This document shows, in pieces, positions 1-7,384 of a stretch of DNA of 15,307 nt (positions within the stretch are counted from its first letter, which is position 1; every line of letters begins with the position of its first letter). Location: assembly GCA_024691045.1 (NCBI GenBank), contig JAILOC010000111.1:1-15307 (forward strand). The letters run 5' to 3'. Origin of the DNA: Lachnospiraceae bacterium (GTDB taxonomy: Bacteria > Bacillota_A > Clostridia > Lachnospirales > Lachnospiraceae). The notes beneath the pieces were generated by a model. That model was not told the origin of the DNA. It did not search any database and was given only the letters and a program-made list of their open reading frames with translations. The position numbers and the translations under genes were made by a program.

Positions 1-206
1 GCTGCCTCTACCATCTTAACAAGATAGGTGTGGTTTGCGTAAGCACGCGCACCCTTGGAAACCTGAAGGATAACAGGGCTCTCAAGCTCTCCTGCAGCTT
101 CGGTGATACCCTGAACGATCTCCATGTTGTTGACGTTGAAAGCACCTACAGCGTATCCGCCGTCGTAAGCTTTCTTAAACATCTCTTTGGTTGTTACCAA
201 TGCCAT
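1..206 (-). CDS. fba: Class II fructose-1,6-bisphosphate aldolase, N-terminal part (runs off window)
   Basis: Read on the minus strand, an ATG at 206 opens a frame that stays open to the window edge (68 complete codons). It begins MALVTTKEMFKKAYDGG and continues with GAFNVNNMEI near residues 21-30 and SPVILQVSKGA near 43-53, the N-terminal signature of class II (zinc-dependent) fructose-bisphosphate aldolase. This enzyme reversibly splits fructose-1,6-bisphosphate into glyceraldehyde-3-phosphate and dihydroxyacetone phosphate in cytoplasmic glycolysis and gluconeogenesis. The zinc ligands and active-site residues lie beyond the edge and cannot be checked. An AAGGAGG ribosome site (216-222) sits nine bases before the start. 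A near-consensus sigma-A promoter lies upstream, as expected for a highly expressed glycolytic gene. It is divergent from metF. The family call is secure; whether the gene is intact is unknown. Confidence 0.93.
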   Translation of the reverse strand, partial: MALVTTKEMFKKAYDGGYAVGAFNVNNMEIVQGITEAAGELESPVILQVSKGARAYANHTYLVKMVEA

Positions 207-260
207 AACGAAAAACCTCCTTAAAAGTGAATGTTTTTACGAAAAGACTCGTATGTATCA

Positions 261-289
261 ATAATAATTTGTGAGGGGTTTTAAGTCAA
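261..289 (-). promoter_or_regulatory. Sigma-A promoter of the aldolase gene
   Basis: On the minus strand, TTGACT (284-289) is followed by a 17-base spacer and TATTAT (261-266), close to the consensus in both boxes and spacing. Transcription would start near 254, giving a leader of about 48 bases that includes the AAGGAGG ribosome site. Just upstream of the -35 box is a small inverted repeat, ATTGG (291-295) and CCAAT (304-308). It could be an operator shared with metF, but it is short. Confidence 0.8.
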
Positions 290-347
290 TATTGGTATTT
301 TGCCCAATGAACGTGGTATAGTATTGCTTGTTTGGGAGAAAAATAAC

Positions 348-1208
348 ATGAAGCTTACTGAAATCTACACTAATAAAGACAGAGTCCTGTCATTTGAGAT
401 ATTCCCGCCCAGGGCGGCTGAGGAGCTTGAGAACATCGACGAGACTCTTGAGATCCTCTGCGACCTGAAGCCCGACTATATCAGCGTCACATTCGGTGCA
501 GGCGGAAGCTCCAACAATAACAAGACTATAGCCATCTGCAGGAAGATCCGTGAGAAGTACCATACCGAGGCGGTCGCCCATCTGACCTGCCTTTGCTATG
601 ACGAAAAAGAGATCGACGCATTCTGTAAGGAACTGCAGGATAACGGGATCGAGAATATCCTGGCTCTGAGGGGTGATGCCAATCCCAACGCTCCCGCAAA
701 GGGAGTGTTTGCCCATGCATCAGATCTTATTACATATATAAGACCCAGAACGGACTTTTGCATAGCGGGAGCGTGTTACCCGGAGAACCACCCGGATTCA
801 CCTGACCGGATCGCGGAGATGGCGGCTCTCAGAAAGAAGGTCGAGGCGGGTGCCGAGGTGCTTCTCAGCCAGCTTTTCTTTGATAATGAGGATTTCTTCA
901 GATTCGTTGAGGATGCGAGGATTGCGGGAATAGATGTCCCCATAACACCGGGAATAATGCCCTGCCTTTCGGCGAAAACCATAAACAGAATGGTCACCAC
1001 CTGCGGTGCAAGGCTTCCCGAGAGATTTAAGAGAATACTTGATAAATACGGTGAAAAGAAAGAAGCTCTTTTTGATGCAGGTCTCTATTACGCGATAAGC
1101 CAGATAATAGACCTGATAGCGACGGGATCCGACGGGGTTCATATCTATACGATGAATAATCCCACGGCGGCGCGCAGGATCTGCGACGGCATCAAGAATA
1201 TCATCTGA
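348..1208 (+). CDS. metF: Methylenetetrahydrofolate reductase (MetF family)
   Basis: The 286-residue product matches the single-domain bacterial MetF family, which uses FAD to reduce 5,10-methylene-tetrahydrofolate to 5-methyl-tetrahydrofolate for methionine synthesis, or in the Wood-Ljungdahl methyl branch of acetogens. Visible motifs are SFEIFPPR (15-22, with E17 matching the catalytic glutamate of the family), YISVTFGAGGS (44-54), NILALRGD (103-110, with D110 matching the flavin-site aspartate), GACYPENHPD (141-150), SQLFFDN (174-180) and GIMP (202-205). The start was set at ATG 348 because GGGAG at 334-338 sits nine bases upstream. An in-frame TTG at 300 would add 16 residues that do not resemble the family. 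It appears monocistronic: the convergent AraC gene ends only 12 bases downstream, and no clear terminator or SAM riboswitch is visible. The electron donor cannot be read from the sequence. Confidence 0.93.
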   Translation: MKLTEIYTNKDRVLSFEIFPPRAAEELENIDETLEILCDLKPDYISVTFGAGGSSNNNKTIAICRKIREKYHTEAVAHLTCLCYDEKEIDAFCKELQDNGIENILALRGDANPNAPAKGVFAHASDLITYIRPRTDFCIAGACYPENHPDSPDRIAEMAALRKKVEAGAEVLLSQLFFDNEDFFRFVEDARIAGIDVPITPGIMPCLSAKTINRMVTTCGARLPERFKRILDKYGEKKEALFDAGLYYAISQIIDLIATGSDGVHIYTMNNPTAARRICDGIKNII

Positions 1209-1220
1209 TAAACCTACATC

Positions 1221-2033
1221 TTAAGTATAGTGGTGCTCCTTCATATAATCCGTGGGGGGGCACCCTTTTTCTTTTTTGAACTGTCTGTTGAAATGCTCGA
1301 TCGTTTCGTATCCGCAGACCGATGCTGCTTCCGCTACGGAGAGGTTTCTGTTCCTGAGAAGGTAGATCGCGTATTCTATCCTTGCGGAGATCAGGTCTCT
1401 GGTGACCGGCACTCCATAGAGAGCCTTGTAGATGTGCTGGAAGTAGGAGATGCTCATATTCATTTCGGAAGCAAGCTCGGATACTTCGCCTATCCTGGCG
1501 GCTTCCCCGCCCTGGTAAATTCTTCCCCTCAGAACATTGAACCTGCTTCTGTAGGATTCGAGCGTGCCTGATTTAAATTCCGATTCTTCCTTTACCTTGC
1601 TGAGATCGCTTATCTTGTATATTAGGAGCCTTGCAAGGCTGTCCATTATCATATCGTGGTTATCGCTGTTTTTTCTAGCTTCCGCGGCGATATTCTGCAT
1701 TATGGCCGAAGCCTCCGAATGGTCGTAGACCGTCAGTGCCTTCGCAAATTCAAGGCCCATTCCTTCAAACAGCTCTTCCAGTTCGCCTTCGTCCGCCTCA
1801 AGATGTATCCAGTCATCCGTATAGGGTGCATTCCGTAAATAAAAATGTTCCGGATCCGAGGGTCTGTAAAACAGAAAAGCCGGCCTGTTGACATAAACAT
1901 TCTTACCGCCTTCTTCGTACCAGAAGGGATTCCTGATCATAATGATGCTGTAGAATTTCGTTCCGTCAGGGCGGTTTATCTCCCAGCCGTTTTCGTGATA
2001 ATAGTTGTAGCCTGCATATGGAATCTTTATCAT
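1221..2033 (-). CDS. AraC-family transcriptional regulator
   Basis: This 270-residue protein has an N-terminal region of about 100 residues resembling the cupin-like ligand-sensing domain of AraC regulators (start MIKIPYAGYNYYHENG). A linker follows, then a C-terminal AraC/XylS DNA-binding domain (about 165-265) with two helix-turn-helix units: the first in EVSELASEMNMSISYFQHIY (183-202), the second in SVAEAASVCGYETIEHFNRQ (232-251), followed by GCPPTDY. The start at 2033 was chosen because the sensing domain begins there. The same frame is open back to 2174, but those 47 residues resemble no known domain and would overlap the divergent ABC gene's leader. The ribosome site is weak. The gene is divergent from a two-gene ABC exporter, so it plausibly controls that operon, perhaps in response to an exported compound; this is inferred from position only. 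Confidence 0.88.
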   Translation of the reverse strand: MIKIPYAGYNYYHENGWEINRPDGTKFYSIIMIRNPFWYEEGGKNVYVNRPAFLFYRPSDPEHFYLRNAPYTDDWIHLEADEGELEELFEGMGLEFAKALTVYDHSEASAIMQNIAAEARKNSDNHDMIMDSLARLLIYKISDLSKVKEESEFKSGTLESYRSRFNVLRGRIYQGGEAARIGEVSELASEMNMSISYFQHIYKALYGVPVTRDLISARIEYAIYLLRNRNLSVAEAASVCGYETIEHFNRQFKKEKGCPPTDYMKEHHYT

Positions 2034-2089
2034 AGTCTGATTCTGGCATCTCAAAGCAGAAAAAGTCAAGTATAAAGCATATAAAATCA

Positions 2090-2117
2090 TTGTATTTATA
2101 ACAGATTGCCTTAATAT
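2090..2117 (+). promoter_or_regulatory. Possible promoter of the ABC exporter operon
   Basis: TTGTAT (2090-2095), a 16-base spacer and TAATAT (2112-2117) form a plausible sigma-A promoter facing the ABC genes. The predicted transcript would carry a leader of about 60 bases with a GC-rich hairpin (2146-2162) just before the ribosome site. The -35 box is imperfect, so this is tentative. Confidence 0.35.
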
Positions 2118-2120
2118 CAA
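2093..2120 (-). promoter_or_regulatory. Possible promoter of the AraC-family gene
   Basis: On the minus strand, TTGATA (2115-2120), a 16-base spacer and TAAATA (2093-2098) make a plausible sigma-A promoter. Transcription would start near 2086, leaving a leader of about 50 bases before ATG 2033. That would exclude the in-frame ATG at 2090. Its -35 box overlaps the -10 box of the divergent candidate promoter, so the two would compete for polymerase. Confidence 0.35.
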
Positions 2121-2145
2121 TTGTATATGAAAACAGATGATATGT

Positions 2146-2162
2146 CCGGGAGACGGTCCCGG
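2146..2162 (+). repeat. Perfect inverted repeat in the leader of the ABC operon
   Basis: CCGGGA (2146-2151) and TCCCGG (2157-2162) are exact reverse complements around the loop GACGG. As RNA this is a stable six-pair hairpin ending 10 bases before the AAAGGGG ribosome site. There is no T-run after it, so it is not an intrinsic terminator. It could be a regulator site on DNA or an mRNA-stabilising or translation-tuning hairpin. Confidence 0.6.
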
Positions 2163-2185
2163 TGATCTCATCAAAGGGGTTTCGA

Positions 2186-3964
2186 ATGAAAAACAGACTT
2201 AACGATCCCGAATGGAAGAGAGCCATGAAATGGTTCTATCGGTATCTTTCCAAATATAAATGGAAGGAAGCGGTAGGACTGATCCTGGTTACGATCTGCG
2301 CGGTCCTTAATATAATCAATCCCAAGATCATGGGAATCATAGTCGATGATGTCATCGGAGACGGTGAGGGAATAGCGGAGAGGATGGGAATCCTTCCCGT
2401 TGCCGTTGCCCTTATGATCGGATGCCAGTTTGTCAGAGCCGTCATCAGGCTTTTTTCGCAATGGCTTTTCGAAACCTGTTCCCAGGATATGCTCTATGAC
2501 ATGAGGGACGGAGTATACAGAAGCCTGCTTCAGAAGGATTTCTCCTTTTACAACAGAAACAGGACCGGAGACCTGATGAGCCGCCAGACCGGAGATATGA
2601 TGGCCATCAGGCATTTCGTCGCTTATGTCATATACTCCATTTATGAAAATGTCCTTCTTTTCGTGATAGCGCTCATAATGATCTTCTCGGTTGACTGGAG
2701 GATCGGAATCGCTATGATGAGCGTTCTTCCCATAAGTGCGTTTGTAACTTATCTTCAGTCGAAGGCCATAAAACCCAAGTTCATGAAGATCAGGGACAGA
2801 TTTTCGTCGCTCAACGCTTTTGCCCAGGAGAACATCAGCGGTAACCGTGTGGTCAGGGCGTTTGCCAAGGAAGAGTACGAAATAGAGAAATTCGACGCCG
2901 AAAATGCGGCATACCGTGACTCTGAGCTTGATGCGGCAAAGGTGTGGACTAAGTATGTACCCATATTCGAAGTCTGTGCTACTTTTCTGACCGTTATCCT
3001 GATGCTGGTAGGCGGAATAATGTGCGTTAAGGGTGCGATGACGCTCGGAGATATGGTAATCGTCAATTCTTATCTCTGGATGCTCAACATGCCGCTGAGG
3101 ATGTTCGGATGGCTGATCAACGACTATCAGAGATTCACGACTTCCGTTGTCAAGATATACACGACCGTATCCGAAAAGCCGAAGATCACCACACCTTCCA
3201 AACCTAAGAATGAAAAGAGGATAAAGGGCGAGGTTGAGTTTAAGGATGTCTCTTACAATGTGGAAGGAGAACCGATACTCGATCATGTTTCCTTCAAGGT
3301 AAACCGCGGTGATACCATAGGAATACTCGGTGCGACCGGCTCAGGCAAGACCACGATCATGAATCTGATCTGCAGATTCTATGATGTTACGGACGGGGCG
3401 GTCCTTGTCGACGGTATAGATGTAAGGGATATGGAACTTCACACGCTCCGCGACGGAATAGGTCTTGCAATGCAGGATGTCTTCCTTTTCTCGGATACGA
3501 TAGAGGGAAATATCGCATACGGAGATCCGGACTGTACGCTTGAGCAGGTAAAGTGGGCCGCGAAGATGGCCGATGCCGACGGTTTCATAAATGAGATGCC
3601 TGACGGATATGACACTGTCGTCGGAGAAAGAGGAATCGGACTTTCGGGCGGACAGAAGCAGAGAATCGCGCTTGCAAGAGCAATTCTTAAGAAGCCTGCG
3701 ATAGTCATACTCGATGACACGACATCCGCCGTTGATATGGAAACCGAGTCGCAGATACAGAAGGATCTTAAGCTTCTTGAAAATGAGACCGTTTTCATAA
3801 TCGCACAGAGGATCTCATCTCTCAAGGATGCGGATATGATACTCGTTGTCGAAGACGGAAGGATCACCCAGAAGGGAACCCACAGGGAGCTGATCGCCGA
3901 AGACGGATATTACAGGACTGTCTATGAGCATCAGCTCGGAAATCTTAAGTCGCAGACGGCATAA
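2186..3964 (+). CDS. ABC exporter subunit with degenerate ATP site (heterodimer partner 1)
   Basis: This 592-residue half-transporter has six predicted membrane helices (about 29-310), then an ATPase domain (about 348-592). Visible motifs are Walker A GATGSGKTT (382-390), Q-loop Q430, signature LSGGQ (486-490) and Walker B AIVILDD (505-511). The catalytic glutamate is replaced by aspartate (D511), and the H-loop histidine by glutamine (Q541, in IIAQRISSL). These two changes are typical of the non-hydrolysing site in heterodimeric exporters such as TM287/288, BmrCD and LmrCD. The start at ATG 2186 follows AAAGGGG (2173-2179) at ideal spacing; an earlier in-frame start at 2162 lacks a ribosome site. 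The second subunit follows 55 bases downstream. The substrate is not readable; relatives export drugs, peptides or lipids. It is divergent from an AraC-type regulator. Confidence 0.92.
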   Translation: MKNRLNDPEWKRAMKWFYRYLSKYKWKEAVGLILVTICAVLNIINPKIMGIIVDDVIGDGEGIAERMGILPVAVALMIGCQFVRAVIRLFSQWLFETCSQDMLYDMRDGVYRSLLQKDFSFYNRNRTGDLMSRQTGDMMAIRHFVAYVIYSIYENVLLFVIALIMIFSVDWRIGIAMMSVLPISAFVTYLQSKAIKPKFMKIRDRFSSLNAFAQENISGNRVVRAFAKEEYEIEKFDAENAAYRDSELDAAKVWTKYVPIFEVCATFLTVILMLVGGIMCVKGAMTLGDMVIVNSYLWMLNMPLRMFGWLINDYQRFTTSVVKIYTTVSEKPKITTPSKPKNEKRIKGEVEFKDVSYNVEGEPILDHVSFKVNRGDTIGILGATGSGKTTIMNLICRFYDVTDGAVLVDGIDVRDMELHTLRDGIGLAMQDVFLFSDTIEGNIAYGDPDCTLEQVKWAAKMADADGFINEMPDGYDTVVGERGIGLSGGQKQRIALARAILKKPAIVILDDTTSAVDMETESQIQKDLKLLENETVFIIAQRISSLKDADMILVVEDGRITQKGTHRELIAEDGYYRTVYEHQLGNLKSQTA

Positions 3965-4019
3965 GCACCGGCAGGAAATGGTTTGGCCGGACGGCTGATT
4001 CGCCCGGCGGAGATATAAA

Positions 4020-5834
4020 ATGGCAAGAAATAAGATTAACGAAGATGAATATCTTGAGGAGTCATTTAACTTAGAGCAGCTCAAGAGGCTCGGACATTAT
4101 GTCGGAGCCTTCAAGGGCAAGCTGACGTTTACGGTAGTGATAATGATCATATCCAGCGGACTTACGATGCTCATTCCCATATTCATGAAGAATGTCATGG
4201 ATGTGATCACTGAGTCCAACTTCGGAAACGGATTGTCGGAATCGGATGCAATCAGCAAGATTGTTTTTTACTCTGTGCTGACATTCCTTATCACCGTTGT
4301 ATGTGCGGTCATCACGAGAGTCAAGATCAAGCTCACATCCCAGGTCGGCCAGGGCGTTATATACAATCTCAGAAGGGAACTGTTTGTTCACCTTCAGGAG
4401 CTTCCCTTCTCGTATTTTGATGACAAGCCCCACGGCAAGATCCAGGTAAGGGTGGTCAACTATGTAAACAATCTGTCCGATCTTCTGTCCAACGGTATCG
4501 TAAATACGATCACGGATATCTTCTCGATGATGTTCATCGTGGTCTATATGCTGTACCTGGATGTGAGGTTCACGCTGATAGTACTGTGCGGAATGCCGGT
4601 ACTTGCGACGATAATTGTTTTCATCAAGAGCAGACAGCACAAGGCATGGCAGATACAGTCCAATAAACAGTCGAACCTGAACGCCTACATTGCGGAATCC
4701 GTAAACGGCATACGCGTTACACAGTCTTTTGTCAGGGAAGATTACAATACGGATTATTTTAATGTGCTCAATAAGGAGGCACAGAGATCCTGGCTTACCG
4801 CGGTCAAGTACAACTTCATTCTCTGGCCCGTTATCAACAACATAAACACGATATCCGCGAGCGTTATATATGTTCTCGGAATCGGCTGGCTCGCAAGAGG
4901 CAATGTGACCATAACCGCCGGATTGCTCATAGCATTTGCGGGATATGCCGCAAGATTCTGGCAGCCCATCATGACTCTGGCGAATTTCTACAATTCCCTC
5001 CTTACTGCGATCTCGTATCTGGAGAGGATATTCGAAACGATCGATGCGCCCGTGCTTGTCAAGGATAAAGAAGGTGCGGGACAGATGCCTGCCATAAAGG
5101 GTGAGGTCGAATACAGGGATGTAAGATTTGCTTACGAAGACGGCGTGGAGATACTGCACGGTGTTTCGTTCAGGGTAAATCCCGGAGAAAGCTATGCAAT
5201 AGTCGGACCTACCGGTGCGGGCAAGACGACGATCGTCAATCTGATCAGCAGGTTCTATAACGTAACATCCGGTGAGATACTGATAGACGGAGTAAATATT
5301 GAGGATGTTACCATTAAATCACTCAGGACACAGATGGGTGTAATGATGCAGGATTCATTCATCTTCTCCGGAACGATAAAGGATAATATAAGATACGGCA
5401 ACAAGACTGCCACGGATGATGATGTCATAAGGGCTGCCAAGACCGTATGCGCACACGACTTCATTATGTCTCTCGAAAAGGGATATGACACCGAGGTGAA
5501 TGAGAGAGGATCCAGACTGTCCGCGGGACAAAGACAGCTCATCTCTTTCGCCAGGGCGGTTCTCGCCGATCCCAAGATCCTGATACTCGATGAAGCTACC
5601 GCTGCGATCGATACCGAAACCGAGATCCTCCTTCAGGAAGGCCTTGCAAGAATGCTGAAGGGAAGGACGTCATTTATCATCGCACACAGACTCTCCACCA
5701 TCAGGAATGCCGACTGCATCATGTATGTCGACCACGGAATGATAGAGGAAAAGGGAACTCATGACGAACTTATGAAGATAGAGAACGGTAATTACAGAAG
5801 GCTGGTCGAATCCCAGCTGGATGCCTTTACCTGA
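4020..5834 (+). CDS. ABC exporter subunit with consensus ATP site (heterodimer partner 2)
   Basis: This 604-residue half-transporter has an N-terminal membrane domain of six predicted helices (about 35-335) and an ATPase domain (about 360-604). Motifs are Walker A GPTGAGKTT (396-404), Q444, signature LSAGQ (500-504), Walker B ILILDE with catalytic E525, and H-loop H556 in IIAHRLSTI. It therefore supplies the full catalytic Walker A/B set, completed by the canonical LSGGQ of the upstream subunit. Its own altered LSAGQ faces the degenerate site of the partner, exactly as in known heterodimeric exporters. GGAG (4009-4012) lies seven bases before the ATG. The 55-base spacer from the first gene contains GCCGG (3986-3990) and CCGGC (4004-4008), a possible hairpin that could tune relative expression. 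Its 3' end overlaps the convergent DUF5688-like gene by eight bases. Substrate unknown. Confidence 0.92.
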   Translation: MARNKINEDEYLEESFNLEQLKRLGHYVGAFKGKLTFTVVIMIISSGLTMLIPIFMKNVMDVITESNFGNGLSESDAISKIVFYSVLTFLITVVCAVITRVKIKLTSQVGQGVIYNLRRELFVHLQELPFSYFDDKPHGKIQVRVVNYVNNLSDLLSNGIVNTITDIFSMMFIVVYMLYLDVRFTLIVLCGMPVLATIIVFIKSRQHKAWQIQSNKQSNLNAYIAESVNGIRVTQSFVREDYNTDYFNVLNKEAQRSWLTAVKYNFILWPVINNINTISASVIYVLGIGWLARGNVTITAGLLIAFAGYAARFWQPIMTLANFYNSLLTAISYLERIFETIDAPVLVKDKEGAGQMPAIKGEVEYRDVRFAYEDGVEILHGVSFRVNPGESYAIVGPTGAGKTTIVNLISRFYNVTSGEILIDGVNIEDVTIKSLRTQMGVMMQDSFIFSGTIKDNIRYGNKTATDDDVIRAAKTVCAHDFIMSLEKGYDTEVNERGSRLSAGQRQLISFARAVLADPKILILDEATAAIDTETEILLQEGLARMLKGRTSFIIAHRLSTIRNADCIMYVDHGMIEEKGTHDELMKIENGNYRRLVESQLDAFT

Positions 5835-5848
5835 ACGCATCTTTTTTT
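5820..5848 (+). terminator. Weak intrinsic terminator spanning the end of the ABC operon
   Basis: GATGC (5820-5824) pairs with GCATC (5837-5841) around a 12-base loop, directly followed by seven T residues (5842-5848). The hairpin includes the stop codon. The stem is only five pairs (six with a G-U), so efficiency may be low, but the position and T-run fit. Confidence 0.42.
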
Positions 5849-6687
5849 CCGCCACAGCTTCTTTTCCAGTCCAATAATTTATTTCTGGTTTCAGGATCCC
5901 CCCAGGCGCTTGCTATGCAGCCTCGGGGGATATTTGTTTCCTTGGGCGGTTCGGTATCCGGAGCCTCTTTTTCGGGCGAGTTGTCCAGGAGGAGTTTGTT
6001 TTTTCTCAAATACTTATATATCCGGGGTTCCGGAGAATCCTTGCCGAACCGTTCGCAGTATCTTGCGGCGTATCTTTCTATAGCCTTTCTTTTCACACCA
6101 TCGAACACAAAAAGCTTCCCCGGTTCGCAGATAAGAATGGCCGGATCCGTCCGCAGAACTCTTCCTATGGTCAGCAGCATATCGGGATACAGGATCGGGG
6201 TGTCTCCGACAAGGGGAGATGTGGTAACTATGAGTCTTAAACCGGACGATCGCCCCGCCGATACGGCATCATAGATCCCCTGGCTTTCGGCTGCCGCGGA
6301 CACGGATCTTGTGTTTTCGAAATCATAGGCCACAGAGTGTTTCTCCGAATAATCTATGTAGCCCGAAGTTTCCAGATCGTAGATCTTCGGCGGAAACAGG
6401 GCGGCTGTGTTTGCAATCGCCTCATCGAATATTGCATTTAACGGCACGTTCCATTCTGCGGTATCACACCTGCTTACGGGGATCAGGAGGTGCTCGCCGC
6501 CTTGAAATGCATATCTGTGCAGCGTGACAAGGATTCCCTTTTTTATCATGGAGACTTTCGAGATCTCCGTGACAAGTCTTCCCTCAGGCGCCGAACCGGT
6601 CACGCACAGACTGCTTTTGACATCAAAATAATCTTTTTTGGCTCTGTTTATCCAGAGCAGGGGATCGTCTTTATTTTCTGAGATCAT
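5827..6687 (-). CDS. DUF5688-like protein of unknown function
   Basis: This 286-residue soluble protein has no signal peptide or membrane helix. A central and C-terminal pattern, with WNVPLNAIFDEAIANTAALF (beginning near residue 78) followed by TPILYPDMLLTIGRVL (beginning near 163), reminds me of the DUF5688 family of Clostridia, where a tryptophan, an A-x-x-N-T-x-x-LFP stretch and a Y-P-x-x-L stretch recur. The usual PSS-I-H-E-like motif is not present; CEPGKLFVFDG occupies that place, so this would be a divergent member. The tail is rich in Pro, Glu and Lys. ATG 6687 was chosen because AAAGGTGA sits just upstream (6693-6700); a GTG at 6696 lies inside that ribosome site. It follows the XRE gene by 21 bases, so the two are probably co-transcribed. 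No catalytic residues are recognised. The family assignment is from memory and moderately sure; the function is unknown. Confidence 0.6.
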   Translation of the reverse strand: MISENKDDPLLWINRAKKDYFDVKSSLCVTGSAPEGRLVTEISKVSMIKKGILVTLHRYAFQGGEHLLIPVSRCDTAEWNVPLNAIFDEAIANTAALFPPKIYDLETSGYIDYSEKHSVAYDFENTRSVSAAAESQGIYDAVSAGRSSGLRLIVTTSPLVGDTPILYPDMLLTIGRVLRTDPAILICEPGKLFVFDGVKRKAIERYAARYCERFGKDSPEPRIYKYLRKNKLLLDNSPEKEAPDTEPPKETNIPRGCIASAWGDPETRNKLLDWKRSCGGKKDAFR

Positions 6688-6708
6688 TTCCTTCACCTTT
6701 GCTTTCTC

Positions 6709-7179
6709 TCAATTATGATATCTGGAGTGAGTCATAAGCAGATCAAGATGATCACTTAGAACTTCGTATCCGTATGTATTAAGCATTGAGCAGACATAAA
6801 TGTATTTCTGGTCCGTCGGTCTGGCGGCCGGGTTTCCCATGCCAAAGAACGCATTCTTGTTGATATCCGGCACGTAACCGAACAGTCTTACGATCTCCGG
6901 GGTTGTTATCATCCTGTTTCCGTTTTCGATATTTGAAACCGCCGGCTGGTCTATCCCCAGCACCATTCCGAGCTCATCCTGCGTGTGATTTATACTTTCC
7001 CGTATGATCTTCACGCTGTTTCCCAGAGTGATCTTCAGTTCTTCGCTTCCTTCCGGCCGGACCGGATATTCACGGATGCCGGCCCGCCCTTCCAGGAATT
7101 TTATGATTGCACTGTACTTTTCTTCTTTTGTCATCTTCGGACGGATCTCGCAAAGTATTCCGCACACAATAAAATCCAT
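6709..7179 (-). CDS. XRE-family helix-turn-helix protein
   Basis: This 156-residue protein has a Cro/C1-type HTH at about residues 52-106. It includes SVKIIRESINHTQDELGMVL and GIDQPAVSNIENGNR, the standard XRE pattern of a T-Q-x-E-L first helix followed by a V-S-x-I-E-x-G recognition region. The N-terminal 50 residues (MDFIVCGILCEIRPKMTKEE onward) and the C-terminal 45 are not recognised and may mediate oligomerisation or partner binding. The start at 7179 is supported by GGGAG seven bases upstream; an internal ATG at 7134 lacks a comparable site. It precedes the DUF5688-like gene by 21 bases and is divergent from the TIR gene across 205 bases. Divergent placement suggests it may bind the shared intergenic region, where two palindromes lie, but targets cannot be proven from sequence. 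An antitoxin-like role is another possibility. Confidence 0.85.
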   Translation of the reverse strand: MDFIVCGILCEIRPKMTKEEKYSAIIKFLEGRAGIREYPVRPEGSEELKITLGNSVKIIRESINHTQDELGMVLGIDQPAVSNIENGNRMITTPEIVRLFGYVPDINKNAFFGMGNPAARPTDQKYIYVCSMLNTYGYEVLSDHLDLLMTHSRYHN

Positions 7180-7300
7180 ACGATTTCTCCCTCTATATAC
7201 ACTTCAACGTGACGAAACGGCATCAGTAACCGTCTGTATAAATGGTAAAGAAGGAATGATGCGGATTCCATACGGCGGGAGTTATATTTTTTCGCAGAAA

Positions 7301-7319
7301 TTATCACTCAGAGTTATAA
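7301..7319. repeat. 19-bp near-perfect palindrome upstream of the TIR gene (candidate operator)
   Basis: TTATCACTC (7301-7309) and GAGTTATAA (7311-7319) are reverse complements at eight of nine positions around a central A. The palindrome reaches into the -35 region of the TIR promoter. Its left arm contains TATCAC, which recurs as GTGATA in the second palindrome at 7336-7348, suggesting one protein may bind both. The divergent XRE-type protein is the obvious candidate, by inference. Confidence 0.5.
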
Positions 7320-7335
7320 AAAAACAGCCCTTTAC

Positions 7336-7348
7336 GTGATATAATCAC
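7336..7348 (+). promoter_or_regulatory. Extended -10 promoter of the TIR gene inside a palindrome
   Basis: A perfect TATAAT (7340-7345) preceded by TG at 7337-7338 forms an extended -10 element. The -35 position (about 7317-7322, TATAAA) is poor, as is usual for extended -10 promoters. The whole element lies in the perfect palindrome GTGATATAATCAC (five-base arms, three-base centre), so a dimeric protein bound here would block polymerase directly. Transcription would start near 7352, giving a leader of about 33 bases. Confidence 0.65.
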
Positions 7349-7384
7349 TATGTATGTGCGGCATTTGCGCCCGGAGGACGAAAA

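Noticed and set aside
300..347. TTG start for metF at 300.
   Set aside because: ATG 348 has a well-spaced GGGAG and matches the usual MetF N-terminus; the extension is not family-like and overlaps the promoter region.
224..347. SAM or other methionine-related riboswitch upstream of metF.
   Set aside because: The spacer is short, A/T-rich and lacks the conserved helices of SAM riboswitches; only the divergent promoter and a small inverted repeat are visible.
1251..1277. G-run, CACCC and T-rich stretch after metF as an intrinsic terminator.
   Set aside because: Only three or four G-C pairs can form, and the sequence encodes the end of the AraC protein. The T-rich run alone is not enough.
2034..2174. 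N-terminal extension of the AraC gene back to 2174.
   Set aside because: The 47 extra residues resemble no domain, would cover both candidate promoters, and the recognisable sensing domain begins at 2033.
2171..5159. Long minus-strand open frames opposite the ABC genes (371 residues at 2171-3286 and 362 residues at 4071-5159).
   Set aside because: They lie fully antisense to well-supported ABC exporters, have His/Arg/Asp-rich unnatural composition, no ribosome site and no recognisable domain. They reflect the codon bias of the real genes.
5915..6681. Plus-strand open frames at 5915-6274, 6309-6527 and 6490-6681.
   Set aside because: They are antisense to the DUF5688-like gene, lack ribosome sites and show no domain features.
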